Of a stretch of 55,591 nt of DNA, positions 1 through 8,030 are shown one piece after another (within the stretch, counting starts at the first letter, position 1; the number at the start of each line of letters is the position of its first letter). Below the pieces are notes generated by a model. That model did no database searches and was not told where the DNA came from. It worked only from the letters and a program-made list of their open reading frames with translations. Made by a program: the position numbers and the translations under genes. The DNA comes from Oscillatoriales cyanobacterium PMM_0080 (GTDB taxonomy: Bacteria; Cyanobacteriota; Cyanobacteriia; Cyanobacteriales; Microcoleaceae), in assembly GCA_949127775.1 (NCBI GenBank), contig CASBQF010000124.1, positions 1-55,591 of the forward strand, written 5' to 3'.

Positions 1-120
1 ATTTCATAGATTCTGATTACTTAAGAGGGCGGGTTTTGCCTTGATACAGTCGATTATTTCATAGATTCTGATTACTTAAGAGGGCGGGTTTTGCCTTGAT
101 ACAGTCGATTATTTCATAGA
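1..120. repeat. 55-bp tandem repeat, two copies plus a partial third
   Basis: Bases 1-55 and 56-110 are identical copies of a 55-bp unit. The first ten bases of a third copy (111-120) follow before the sequence diverges. The unit contains GAGGGCGGGTTTTG, and its complement-like partner AAACCCGCCCC appears at 129-139, so transcripts could fold. No coding potential is seen. Confidence 0.9.
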
Positions 121-233
121 TTTTTAGCTAAACCCGCCCCTACCGCAATATGGTTGACTTAAGAAATTCGTCAAAATGCCCTATGCCCTATGCCCATTAC
201 CAGAGATATCTCATCTTTTTGAGAAAGGCTATA

Positions 234-1844
234 TCAAAATGCTGCTTCCATTTGTCGTACGACTGTTAAAGCAGAATAAGAAACGCCGGCGGTTCCTTCT
301 CCCGGATGGGTGGAGTCGCCCACTAACCAGAGATTTTGAATGGGTGTCCGATTGGCAAAGCCGAAGGGCCCGAAGGTTGGTACTCGTTGCCCGATGCCGC
401 CCACAGCGCCTCTGTCGCGGGCTGTATAACGCGCAAAGGTGCGGGGTGTAGCGGACTCTTGATGTACGATCGCCCCTGGTGTAAAGTCGAAATATTCGCT
501 CAAACGGGCGATCGCCCCTGCCGTATATTTTTGCTTCAAACCTTCATAATCATCGGAATTCCACCACATTCGAGTATCAGTAAACGAAGAAGCAATCACC
601 GTCGCCATTCCGGTTGGCGCTCTACCATCACCAGCGTGACTGACAGAAACAAACAACGAATTATTCTCACCAATCTCGCCGTCGTAGTCGTACAGAAACT
701 GAAGGTGTGGCGGACAATTTGCGGGAATTGCGCTTTCTTTTACTCCCAAATATATGACAAAAGCGCCGGATGAAGGTGGCAATTTATCGACTCGATATTT
801 GTAGCCATTCATTTGATTTGGCAATTTAGAAACAGTAGATTTCTGAACTGAGTCATCTGACAAATCTGCGGATTTTTCTGATGCTATTGCATCTGGTTCT
901 AATAATTTGACTAGATTTTGTGCCGTCACATTGGCGACAATATGATCTGCGGTTTCTGTCCAAACTTCGCCTGTTTTTTGATTGCGAATTGTTGTACCCG
1001 TGGCTTTGCCATTTGTGGTGATAATACTTTCGACTGTGTGTCGCAATAAGACTTTGCCGCCGTAGAGTTCGATCGCACTTACCAGTCGATCGCTCAACAC
1101 CTGCATACTTCCTTGCAAATGATACAATCCTTGTGGCGCTTGGGAAACTCCCAAAGCTGTCGCTGCATAGAGTAGCGCCGTTTCTTCGGTATCTACTTGA
1201 GAATACAATTTTAATTGCAAATCCAGAAAAGTTCTCAGACGCAAATTGTCACCCAATCCACACAGCCGCAAAGCATCTCCCACTGTCATGAAAGTGAAAG
1301 GTAAAGTAATTAAAGTATCGGGGCGAACCGCTTGAATTAATTGCCAGAAATCCCAAAAGTTTCTGGGCGGTAAAACTGGATCGCGTCCTTGAAAGTTCCA
1401 ACTAGCTTGGAATAATGTCGATAATAATTGCCAAAAACGTTCACTTCCAGGAAACTGTCGCTGTCTTTCTTCCTGCCATTTTTGTGGATCTCGCCAGACG
1501 CTAATCGGTGTGGTTTCTCCCGGCAAAATTACGGCGCAGGCTGGATCGCAGGGTGTGGCGGCTGGAAGTTCGATCTCTAATTCTGAGAATATGCGGTGAT
1601 GAATTCCTCCGGGCTCCAATCCTGCAACCTGCGTCGCGCCGACATCGAAGGTAAAGCCTTTGCGTTTGAAGGTGGAAGCGCATCCGCCCGGGACGATCGC
1701 CTGGTCTAACACTAACACTTGGTATCCTCTACGGGCTAGCAGGGCGGCTGCTGTAAGTCCGCCGATGCCGGCTCCAATTACAGTGACACGGCCTTTAGTG
1801 CCTGCTGGACTGGATTTGAGCTGAGGAGTGCGATCGATCGTCAT
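234..1844 (-). CDS. crtD: Carotenoid C-3',4' desaturase (CrtD-type FAD oxidoreductase)
   Basis: A 536-residue FAD-dependent amine-oxidase/phytoene-desaturase-family protein. The N-terminal dinucleotide-binding motif VIGAGIGGLTAAALLARRG (about residues 22-40) is followed by the PGGCAST signature. The C-terminus has the second FAD-contact motif LWLVGDSTHPGEGTAG (about residues 505-520), as in CrtI/CrtH/CrtO enzymes. Overall sequence best resembles the cyanobacterial CrtD group, which introduces the C-3',4' double bond during myxoxanthophyll synthesis at the membrane. CrtO ketolase or CrtH isomerase are the main alternatives and are less likely from the sequence style. The chosen ATG lies 20 residues before the FAD motif. 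The gene stands alone; the next gene upstream on this strand ends about 190 bp away with its own terminator. Confidence 0.8.
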   Translation of the reverse strand: MTIDRTPQLKSSPAGTKGRVTVIGAGIGGLTAAALLARRGYQVLVLDQAIVPGGCASTFKRKGFTFDVGATQVAGLEPGGIHHRIFSELEIELPAATPCDPACAVILPGETTPISVWRDPQKWQEERQRQFPGSERFWQLLSTLFQASWNFQGRDPVLPPRNFWDFWQLIQAVRPDTLITLPFTFMTVGDALRLCGLGDNLRLRTFLDLQLKLYSQVDTEETALLYAATALGVSQAPQGLYHLQGSMQVLSDRLVSAIELYGGKVLLRHTVESIITTNGKATGTTIRNQKTGEVWTETADHIVANVTAQNLVKLLEPDAIASEKSADLSDDSVQKSTVSKLPNQMNGYKYRVDKLPPSSGAFVIYLGVKESAIPANCPPHLQFLYDYDGEIGENNSLFVSVSHAGDGRAPTGMATVIASSFTDTRMWWNSDDYEGLKQKYTAGAIARLSEYFDFTPGAIVHQESATPRTFARYTARDRGAVGGIGQRVPTFGPFGFANRTPIQNLWLVGDSTHPGEGTAGVSYSALTVVRQMEAAF

Positions 1845-1891
1845 AATTTATTCGTTGTAATATTTCTTAATATTATGCTCATATTTTGCAA

Positions 1892-1938
1892 TAAAAAGCT
1901 CTTGTGGCGACAGGTTGAAGTCGATCGCTACAAGAGCT
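1892..1938 (-). terminator. Rho-independent terminator of the coiled-coil gene
   Basis: On the minus strand, arms AGCTCTTGT and ACAAGAGCT (plus-strand 1897-1938) form a stem that is followed by a T-run (plus-strand AAAAA at 1893-1897). It lies downstream of the gene ending at 2031. Confidence 0.65.
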
Positions 1939-2030
1939 CTCGTCCAAGTTTGCAGGACGTTTCAGGGGTAAGGTGGGGGCTGCGCAACATACGCGACGGA
2001 AGTTTTTCCGTAGCCACCGCAATCAGAGAA

Positions 2031-3032
2031 TTAGGGACGACGCCACTTGTTCAGATAAGCTTCACCAATCCCCGCAACGGCCTGCATTTGACCTAGCTGT
2101 TCTCGTAAAGCTTTAATGGTTCTTAGTTGTTCTTGAGACTGTTGCTGCAAAACGTCGTAATTTCGCTGTTTAGCTACACTCTGACTCAATTGATTTTCTA
2201 GATATTGCAACTTGGTTAGTTGATTTTGCAAAGATGCGATCGCATCTAACTTTTCTGCTAACTGATGCTGTAAAGCTTCGTAACTCGACTTTGATACAGT
2301 TTGCTGCTGCAATTGCTGTGCCAAATTTTGCTTTTCGGTGGCTAATTGCTGCTGCAATTGGACGATCGCACTTTCGCCTTCACTCAACTGTTGCTGTAAA
2401 CTTTCGTAACTCGACTTACTTACAGTTTCGGCTAATTGATTTTCGAGATTTTGCTTTTCGGTAGCCAATTCCTGCTGCAATTGGACGATCCTCTGCGAGG
2501 GCTTCGCCAACGAACTTTCGCCTTCACTCAACTGTTGCTGTAAACTTTCGTAACTCGACTTACTTACAGTTTGCTGCGATTGATTTTCGAGATTTTGCTT
2601 TTCGGTGGCTAATTGCTGCTGCAATTGGGCGATCCTCTGCGAGGGCTTCGCCAACGAACTTTCGCCTTCACTCAACTGCTGCTGCAAAGCTTCGTAACTT
2701 GCTTGCAGCGGATTTGGCGCGATCGCATTGGACGATGGAGTTTCTGGCGTTACAGCCTCATTAATGTCGCTTGGGGCGGCGGTTTCCCCTTGCACGTCGG
2801 CGGGATCGATCGCAGTTTCTTCACCTTTTTTCCAAGTAACACTAACTTCGGCCTTGTCCTGAGAAATCTCCAGAGCGCCTTGTGCCAAGCGTTCTAGGAG
2901 TTCCGATCTCGAAATTCCGAGCTTTTGTGCGATCGAGTTCAATCGATCGGCACTAGAAGGAGTCAGCGAAAGTCCGACTTTGACTTTGCTTTCTAAATTT
3001 GAACTAACTGGATTGCGACTTTTTTTTACCAT
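2031..3032 (-). CDS. Coiled-coil repeat protein with ribbon-helix-helix-like N-terminus
   Basis: A 333-residue protein. Residues about 15-55 (KVKVGLSLTPSSADRLNSIA and following) resemble a MetJ/Arc-type ribbon-helix-helix segment, which suggests DNA binding. Residues about 105-300 form a Gln/Glu/Leu-rich coiled coil built from repeats of about 40 residues starting with SSYESLQQQLSEGES. Two of the repeats contain an extra segment, SLAKPSQR, that a third repeat lacks. At DNA level this is a 23-bp insert replacing GC of an ATCGC site (see repeats at 2491 and 2635). The C-terminus ends VAGIGEAYLNKWRRP. No known family is recognised and function is unknown; a partition- or scaffold-like role would be a guess. 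The ATG at 3032 is preceded by an AGGAGG-like stretch (plus-strand TCCTCCT at 3042-3048). Confidence 0.75.
   Translation of the reverse strand: MVKKSRNPVSSNLESKVKVGLSLTPSSADRLNSIAQKLGISRSELLERLAQGALEISQDKAEVSVTWKKGEETAIDPADVQGETAAPSDINEAVTPETPSSNAIAPNPLQASYEALQQQLSEGESSLAKPSQRIAQLQQQLATEKQNLENQSQQTVSKSSYESLQQQLSEGESSLAKPSQRIVQLQQELATEKQNLENQLAETVSKSSYESLQQQLSEGESAIVQLQQQLATEKQNLAQQLQQQTVSKSSYEALQHQLAEKLDAIASLQNQLTKLQYLENQLSQSVAKQRNYDVLQQQSQEQLRTIKALREQLGQMQAVAGIGEAYLNKWRRP
2491..2513. repeat. Small dispersed-repeat-like insert, copy 1
   Basis: The 23-bp segment starting CTCTGCGAGGGCTTCGCC sits after GACGATC, where the uninserted repeat at 2361-2376 reads GACGATCGCACTTTCG. The net gain is 21 bp, so the reading frame stays open. 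Cyanobacterial genomes are known to carry such very small mobile repeats (SDRs). Confidence 0.7.
2635..2657. repeat. Small dispersed-repeat-like insert, copy 2
   Basis: This is the same 23-bp segment as at 2491-2513, again directly after GATC and before ACTTTCG. It adds seven codons to the coiled-coil gene. Confidence 0.7.
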
Positions 3033-3237
3033 TGGAATTTTCCTCCTGCCAACCTACACTTGTTAGCGTAGTGGCTAAAGCTTCTATTAAAATCAATTTT
3101 TGTTACTTACCAATTGTGGCAGCTTGTGGCAACTTCCGTTCCAAATCGAACAAAAAGCCGTAAGGGCGATCGCGATCGGGCTAATCTAGGGTTTAAGGGC
3201 GACAAGCTTGTGGATTTCAAAACCCGCCGATTCCCAT

Positions 3238-3352
3238 TAGACAAGATTGCATAAATCATCTATCCATACAGAAACCGCAGATGTAAGGCAGATAAACACA
3301 GATGAACGCAGATGCACTTTAAGATAATTTGGGAATGAGTGCAAGAAGTCTA
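3238..3352. repeat. MITE-like element A, copy 1
   Basis: A 115-bp element with imperfect inverted ends (TAGACAAGATTGCATAA and GTGCAAGAAGTCTA) around a core containing GGCAGATAAACACAGAT. A second copy with better conserved ends lies at 43009-43120. It has no ORF. Confidence 0.7.
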
Positions 3353-3357
3353 ATGTT

Positions 3358-4014
3358 TTAAAGCGAAGCTTCCAAAGTCACACTTGCAACTCGATGATCT
3401 CGATCCTTTGCCAAATAGCTTACAGCAGCCCGAGCTTGAGGATTGTCAAATTTTCTCAGCGCCCGCGCCACTCGCATTCGAGTTCCCCAGTAATCGGAAC
3501 TGACTAGAGGTAACAATTGCTGCAATGCTTCTTCTTGCTTCTGGGTATTTGCTAGCAGACCAAATCCGTCGATCGCAACTTCTTGAACTGGCACATCTTC
3601 GCCGACTAGACCGATCGCACAAATTTCAAATATTGCTTCAGGACACTGCATTTCGTACAGCGGAGCCATGATACTGCGGCGGACGAGCCAATTGTCATCG
3701 CGACGAAAAGCTTCCACCAAGTGCGAAATCGCCTCGGTTCCGAACATTGACACAGAGTTAGCGGCTTCTGCTCGCACGTTCGGATCGCGATCGAACTGCA
3801 TCATTTTTAACAGCGCTGCGAAAGATTCCGCAGTTTGACTTTTCCGCAATCCCATCGCCACGAACGATCGTACCATAAACTCAGGATCGTCCACTTTCGT
3901 CAGCAACATCGGCAGCGACACCGCAGCATCGCACTTTCTCAAAGCAATTATCCCCCGCAGCCTGTCTTGAGAATTCGAGCTTTGCAGCGCTGCTTCAATT
4001 TCGCTAATTTCCAT
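3358..4014 (-). CDS. HEAT-repeat protein (phycobilisome-lyase/NblB-like repeats)
   Basis: About 218 residues from the ATG at 4014. A longer reading frame begins at 4062, but its first 16 residues (MVELSRKVTKIYFNWL) do not look like a HEAT helix, so the internal MEISEIEAAL start is preferred. The protein consists of five to six HEAT-like repeats with typical phrases such as DPEFMVRSFVAMGLRK, DPNVRAEAANSVSMFG and DYWGTRMRVARALRKF. This repeat type is shared by bilin lyases (CpcE, PecE), NblB and other cyanobacterial scaffold proteins. No bilin-lyase genes are adjacent, so the specific role is unknown. It probably mediates protein-protein contacts in the cytoplasm. No clear ribosome-binding site precedes the start. 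Confidence 0.8.
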   Translation of the reverse strand: MEISEIEAALQSSNSQDRLRGIIALRKCDAAVSLPMLLTKVDDPEFMVRSFVAMGLRKSQTAESFAALLKMMQFDRDPNVRAEAANSVSMFGTEAISHLVEAFRRDDNWLVRRSIMAPLYEMQCPEAIFEICAIGLVGEDVPVQEVAIDGFGLLANTQKQEEALQQLLPLVSSDYWGTRMRVARALRKFDNPQARAAVSYLAKDRDHRVASVTLEASL

Positions 4015-4106
4015 AAGCCAATTAAAATATATTTTTGTTACTTTTCTTGACAATTCTACCAATTATTGCGGGATTTTGGGGAAATTATCAAAAATTCAGT
4101 TATTAG

Positions 4107-4180
4107 ATTAGACAAGATTGTAAAAATAACTAGGATGGGCTCTCCGGCCCGTCCTAGTTATTTTGCAATCTTGTCTAATA
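4107..4180. repeat. Palindromic repeat family B (TTAGACAAGATTG), copy 1
   Basis: A near-perfect 74-bp palindrome. The left arm begins TTAGACAAGATTG, the right arm ends CAATCTTGTCTAA, and the centre reads GGGCTCTCCGGCCC. Related copies or halves occur at 7931-8030, 20739-20867 and 24073-24165. Confidence 0.8.
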
Positions 4181-4189
4181 AAGATCGGG

Positions 4190-4277
4190 CGTTGCTGAGA
4201 AAGGAGTATGAATTGCCCCTACTATAAATTTCAGGGATAGCTATAGCGAGTGAATCATACCTGAATTCAGCAACGCC
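4190..4277. repeat. Dispersed repeat C (GCGTTGCTGAGAAAGGAGTATGA), copy 1
   Basis: This stretch begins GGGCGTTGCTGAGAAAGGAG and ends CAGCAACGCCGC, giving short inverted ends. An inverted copy of the same family lies at about 14335-14412. No coding potential is seen. Confidence 0.6.
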
Positions 4278-4360
4278 GCTAATCATTCATTTTTGGCAAA
4301 TATGTAGCAATATGTATACACGACGATAATACTAAGCCAGCAAGATATCTGCTATAAAAC

Positions 4361-5395
4361 ATGAATATTAAAAAGTCTGCCAAGAAATCTCAACGCAAAG
4401 CTGATCTCGAAGCAGTTGACGGAAACCAACAGCACGATCGCAGCAGCGAATTATTTCCAGTCGTGGGAATTGGAGCTTCTGCGGGTGGAGTGGAAGCTTT
4501 TGGGGAATTACTTAGGCATTTGCCGATCGATACGGGAATGGCATTTGTGATGATTCTGCATATGTTGCCGGCTCAGGAAAGTTGGTTGAGCTTGATTCTG
4601 GGTCGATCGACCCAGATGCCCGTAAATGATGTCACAGATGGGATGCCTGTGGCACCGAATCAAGTCTACGTCATCCCTCCGAATGTCAGCATGACAATTG
4701 CTTCGGGGGCGCTCAACCTAACGCCTCGCGGCACAGGGCGCGGGATGTTTATGTCCGTTGATACTTTTCTGCTTTCCCTCGCCGAAGAACGGGGAAACAA
4801 AGCCATCGGCGTCATTTTGTCCGGGGGCGACGGCGATGGCTCGCGAGGATTAAAAGCGATTAAGGCCGCCGGCGGTATTACTTTTGCCCAATGCGAAGAC
4901 TCGGCAAAAGTCAGCAGTATGCCGAATACTGCGGTGGCTACCGGTCAGGTAGACTTTATCTTGACTCCAGAAAAAATTGCCGAGAAGATAGCTGAAATCA
5001 GCCCTCATCCCTACATTGCCGATCGGCTTGCGACAAAATCGATCGCCGACGAGAGTCCTATCGCCAGTAAAGGTGCGATCGTCACAATCTACAGTTTGCT
5101 CAAAATGGCTACGGGAGTTGACTTTACTGACTACAAGCAAACCACCTTGCTGCGGCGGATACAGCGGCGGATGTTGCTGTACAAGCTGGAACGGATCGAG
5201 GATTATGCCAAATATCTCCAAAAGACTCCGATCGAAGTAACGGCGCTATATCACGATGTCTTCATTCATGTCACCAGCTTTTTTCGCGATCCCAAAAGCT
5301 TTGAGGCCTTAAGCAGCAAAGTTTTTCCCGAAATTGTCAAAGGTAAATCGCCGAAAACACCGATCCGAATTTGGATTGCGGGCTGTTCGACGGGT
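4361..5395 (+). pseudogene. CheB/CheR-type hybrid sensor kinase, 5' fragment (IS-interrupted)
   Basis: Residues about 30-205 form a CheB methylesterase domain: VVGIGASAGGVEAF carries the active-site Ser region, and GVILSGGDGDGSRGLKAIK follows. Residues about 240-345 form the CheR N-terminal domain and the start of the CheR methyltransferase core (IRIWIAGCSTG, the SAM-binding loop). After codon 344-345 the family sequence (expected EEAYS) stops. The frame runs into unrelated DNA (FGLLPKYLDLPMI, stop at 5437), which belongs to an IS200/IS605-type element. The 3' end of the same kind of gene (kinase ATPase end plus receiver) reappears at about 7082-7663. CheB/CheR-PAS-histidine kinase hybrids normally exceed 1200 residues, so the middle is lost as well as interrupted. 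Confidence 0.85.
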
Positions 5396-5595
5396 TTCGG
5401 ACTGTTGCCAAAATACCTAGATTTACCTATGATTTAGAGAACAGATTCTCGGCATGGCATGGACAGAGTGGCTCAACATTGGAGAATTAGCGGAATTAAA
5501 AACAGTCACAGATATAAGCACATTGAGAGGTCGAATCAATGCCATCCCTAACCTAAATCAAAGGACTACCAACTCCCGAATCAGAACTGAATGCT

Positions 5596-6999
5596 TTGGG
5601 CTTCAGTCAGATGGAGATGTTTTTAACCGCCTTTGCCCCGATCTTTAGGCTGGCTGCAATTGAGACAGTTGCTCAACTATTGACTGGTACCAAATTCCAT
5701 AAATCAAAATGGAACACCCATCTTCAAGCAACCTACTTGATCAACAAGCGTCACGCCATTCGCGTGATTGCCTACGCTAAAGGTAAAGTTGACAGTGCCA
5801 AAGAACATCGTTCATTGCATATAAAAACATTGACGGGTAAGGTAAAGTCGATTCAAGTTTGGCTAGGAAAGGCAGAGAAAAAACTCAAAGCAGCCAACAA
5901 GTTTTACTCCAAAAAGAATTGGCGCAATAGCAAAACAGGCGCCAGCTTTCCTTTGTCTTGTTCACTCAAGTACAGAGAAACTAACTGGCAAAATCTACAT
6001 TTTCAAATTCACCACAAAAAACGCCAACTCTTCCTTATTCAAAACAAGCTGACCACCCTAAAGGTAGCACCGATCAAGGTATTCGTACCTCACGATCAAG
6101 TCTTTTTAGTGGGATCTAAAGACGAAACACTGGGAAATGGCATCGCTCAATGGAATGGTTCTACCTTAAAAATTAGAGTTCCAGCGTGCCTTGAAGCAAG
6201 TTTTGGCAAAAGCGTTTGGGCCGAGATTGGTAATTTTGACCGCAATATTAACCGATTGCCGAGCTATGGTGCAAAGACTTGGCATCTATTCAAAAAAGAT
6301 AGTAGCTGGAAAGTAGCAGTATCTTTTACACCAATTCCCGTTAAGCCTCAATCTATTGATCGAGCTTATGGCTGTATTGGTATCGATCTGAATCCCGGCT
6401 CAATTGGTTGGGCTTATGTTGATGCTGATGGCAATCTCAAAGCCAAAAATCAAATACCTTTACAGGTAGGTTTGCCACAGGGCTCACAACAGGCTCAAAT
6501 TGTTGATACCTGCTTGCAGTTGGCAGTATTGGCTACAAAATTTCAGTGTCCTATTGTTTGTGAAGAATTAGACTTTTCAGACAAGAAACAGCGGTTAGGC
6601 GAAACAAGTCGCAAGTATGCCCGAATGCTCTCAAGTTGGGCCTACAATGAATTCTACAAACAATTGAACTCAATCCTTAGTAATCGTGGCATTGAATTGA
6701 GCGTAGTCAATCCCGCCTTTACGAGTATTATTGGCTTATTCAAATACCTCAAGATGTACGGACTTGCTAGTGATGAAGCTGCTGCTTTGGTAATCGCCCG
6801 TAGAGGTATGAGATTAAGTGAAAAACTCCCAGACTCCATAACCGCCTATGTTGAGGTGAACTCAAACAAGCACGTGTGGACTCAATGGGCACAACTGAAT
6901 AGAAAGACCAAGCAATCCGGTAAAGTAAGTCGTAGACACGATTATTACACCGTTTCTAACGGTCGTTTTCTGGTCAACCCCAAAGAGGTCTGCTCTTAA
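5596..6999 (+). CDS. TnpB-related RuvC-like nuclease of IS200/IS605 type
   Basis: About 467 residues if translation begins at the TTG at 5596. RuvC-I is GIDLNPGSIGWAYVD (Asp), RuvC-II is CPIVCEELDF (Glu), and RuvC-III is GLASDEAAALVIARRG (Asp), so the DED triad is present. The CxxC...CxxC zinc ribbon normally found between RuvC-II and RuvC-III of TnpB is missing; the segment reads NPAFTSIIGLFKYLKMYG instead. That matches the cyanobacterial TnpB-related clade. TnpB proteins are RNA-guided nucleases that keep the element at its donor site. Coding-like sequence continues upstream of the TTG (KGLPTPESELNALGFSQ from about 5561) but meets a TAA, so the N-terminus may be frameshifted. The frame at 5454-5648 could hold the original start. 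Confidence 0.8.
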   Translation: MGFSQMEMFLTAFAPIFRLAAIETVAQLLTGTKFHKSKWNTHLQATYLINKRHAIRVIAYAKGKVDSAKEHRSLHIKTLTGKVKSIQVWLGKAEKKLKAANKFYSKKNWRNSKTGASFPLSCSLKYRETNWQNLHFQIHHKKRQLFLIQNKLTTLKVAPIKVFVPHDQVFLVGSKDETLGNGIAQWNGSTLKIRVPACLEASFGKSVWAEIGNFDRNINRLPSYGAKTWHLFKKDSSWKVAVSFTPIPVKPQSIDRAYGCIGIDLNPGSIGWAYVDADGNLKAKNQIPLQVGLPQGSQQAQIVDTCLQLAVLATKFQCPIVCEELDFSDKKQRLGETSRKYARMLSSWAYNEFYKQLNSILSNRGIELSVVNPAFTSIIGLFKYLKMYGLASDEAAALVIARRGMRLSEKLPDSITAYVEVNSNKHVWTQWAQLNRKTKQSGKVSRRHDYYTVSNGRFLVNPKEVCS

Positions 7000-7080
7000 G
7001 CGTTCGCGCACTAGAAGAAGATTTGCTTAAACTTACACCGTAGGAGTTTAAACCTAGGTAAACCTAGGTTTTTAGAAGCG
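6850..7080 (+). ncRNA. Probable omega-RNA (reRNA) region of the TnpB element
   Basis: In IS200/IS605 elements the guide RNA overlaps the 3' end of tnpB and extends through the right end. Here the 80 bp after the tnpB stop contain a 10-bp perfect hairpin (arms AAACCTAGGT and ACCTAGGTTT) a few bases before the junction. The guide would be read from the flanking kinase sequence starting near CTAGGACTTTCC. The extent is inferred from family knowledge. Confidence 0.4.
7050..7071. repeat. Right-end hairpin of the TnpB element
   Basis: AAACCTAGGT-AA-ACCTAGGTTT is a perfect 10-bp stem with a 2-base spacer, located 50 bp after the tnpB stop. A partly similar sequence, ACCTAGATTTACCTA, lies near the left end at about 5415. 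Confidence 0.75.
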
Positions 7081-7081
7081 G

Positions 7082-7663
7082 CTAGGACTTTCCATTGTCA
7101 GTCATTTAGTAGAACTTCACGGCGGTACTGTGGATGCAGAAAGTCCAGGTGAGGGACAAGGGGCAACGTTTACCGTGAGGTTGCCGCTAACAGATATCGC
7201 ACAAAGTGCGATTCCCAGTCTTTGGGAAGCAGTAGATTTGGCAAACGAGCCCGCAGTGCCGACGGATATTCCATCATTGAAAGGTGTGCGAGTTCTGATT
7301 GTGGATGATGAATCAGATATGCGTTACTTATTCAAAACAATGCTAGAGCAGTATGGAGTTGAAGCTTCCACCGCCGCATCGGCAAGTGAGGCGCTGTCAA
7401 TGTTGACGGCAAATCCTGAGAAATATGATGTACTTTTATCGGATATTGGAATGCCAGATCAAAACGGTTATGCGCTAATTCGGCAGATTCGGGCACTGAG
7501 TGCCGAGGCTGGGGGACAAATTCCGGCTGTCGCACTAACGGCCTATGCTAGAGATATTGATAATCGAAAGGCGATCGCTATGGGTTTTCAGATTCATGCC
7601 CCTAAACCGATCGAGTCAGTTAAATTAGCTGCGATCGTGGCTTCTTTGGCTGGGCTACTGTAG
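7082..7663 (+). pseudogene. Hybrid sensor kinase, 3' fragment (ATPase end plus receiver)
   Basis: Reading in the frame of the ATG at 7130 but starting from about 7082, the fragment encodes LGLSIVSHLVELHGG and GEGQGATFTVRLPL, the G2 box and last strands of a HATPase_c domain. A receiver domain follows: VRVLIVDDESDMRYLF, phospho-Asp in LLSDIGMPDQNG, conserved Thr/Ala in VALTAYA, and Lys in HAPKPIE. The HisKA and N-terminal ATPase parts are absent, so it cannot be a working kinase. A short receiver protein could still be translated from 7130 (177 residues). It is most simply the remainder of the gene starting at 4361. Confidence 0.8.
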
Positions 7664-7665
7664 GG

Positions 7666-7933
7666 GTCGTGCCCCCGTGCCGACCCTCTTAATCGACTTG
7701 TCGTGCCCCCGTGCCGACCCTCTTAATCGACTTGTCGTGCCCCCGTGCCGACCCTCTTAATCGACGATTTTGCCGATGTTTCAGAGGGCGGGCACGGGGG
7801 CACCGCCCCTACAAGAGAGACGATTTTGCCGATGTTTCAGAGGGCGGGCACGGGGGCACCGCCCCTACAAGAGAGACGATTTTGCCGATGTTTCAGAGAG
7901 GGCGGGCACGGGGGCACCGCCCCTACAAGAGGC
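7666..7933. repeat. Compound array: three 34-bp units followed by three 56-bp units
   Basis: Units of 34 bp beginning GTCGTGCCCCCGTGCCGACC lie at 7666, 7700 and 7734. They are followed by 56-bp units beginning GATTTTGCCGATGTTTCAGA at 7766, 7822 and 7878, the last with 2 extra bases. The first block contains GTGCCCCCGTGCC and the second its reverse complement GGCACGGGGGCAC, so the two blocks could pair. Short open frames across it are repeat artefacts. Confidence 0.85.
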
Positions 7934-8030
7934 AAGATGCCCATCCCACAAAAAACATTTTTTCTTGTGGAACAGGCATCTTGCCTGTTACCAAATTTGA
8001 TTAAAATGAATTTTGCAATCTTGTCTAATA
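7931..8030. repeat. Palindromic repeat family B, variant copy
   Basis: GGCAAGATGCCCATCCCACA and TGTGGAACAGGCATCTTGCC face each other, followed by TTTTGCAATCTTGTCTAATA, the family-B end. It abuts the 3' end of the minus-strand kinase gene and may help terminate its transcript. Confidence 0.6.

Larger units (their letters stand above)
5395..7081 (+). mobile_element. TnpB-only IS200/IS605-type element
   Basis: The element lies between two fragments of one hybrid-kinase-type gene, carries a tnpB-related gene and no tnpA. Its right part contains a perfect hairpin (7050-7071) close to the junction with host sequence, as expected for the transposon end and omega-RNA 3' region. The left boundary is set where CheR homology stops; the right one is where LGLSIVSHLVELHGG homology resumes. 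Exact ends are inferred. The absence of the kinase middle shows that a deletion accompanied or followed insertion. Confidence 0.7.

Noticed and set aside
5454-5648. Separate small gene upstream of tnpB
   Set aside because: It has no recognisable family and overlaps the tnpB frame; it is better explained as part of a frameshifted tnpB 5' region or non-coding element DNA.
7766-7933. CRISPR-like array
   Set aside because: Units are directly adjacent with no unique spacers, so it is a plain tandem repeat.
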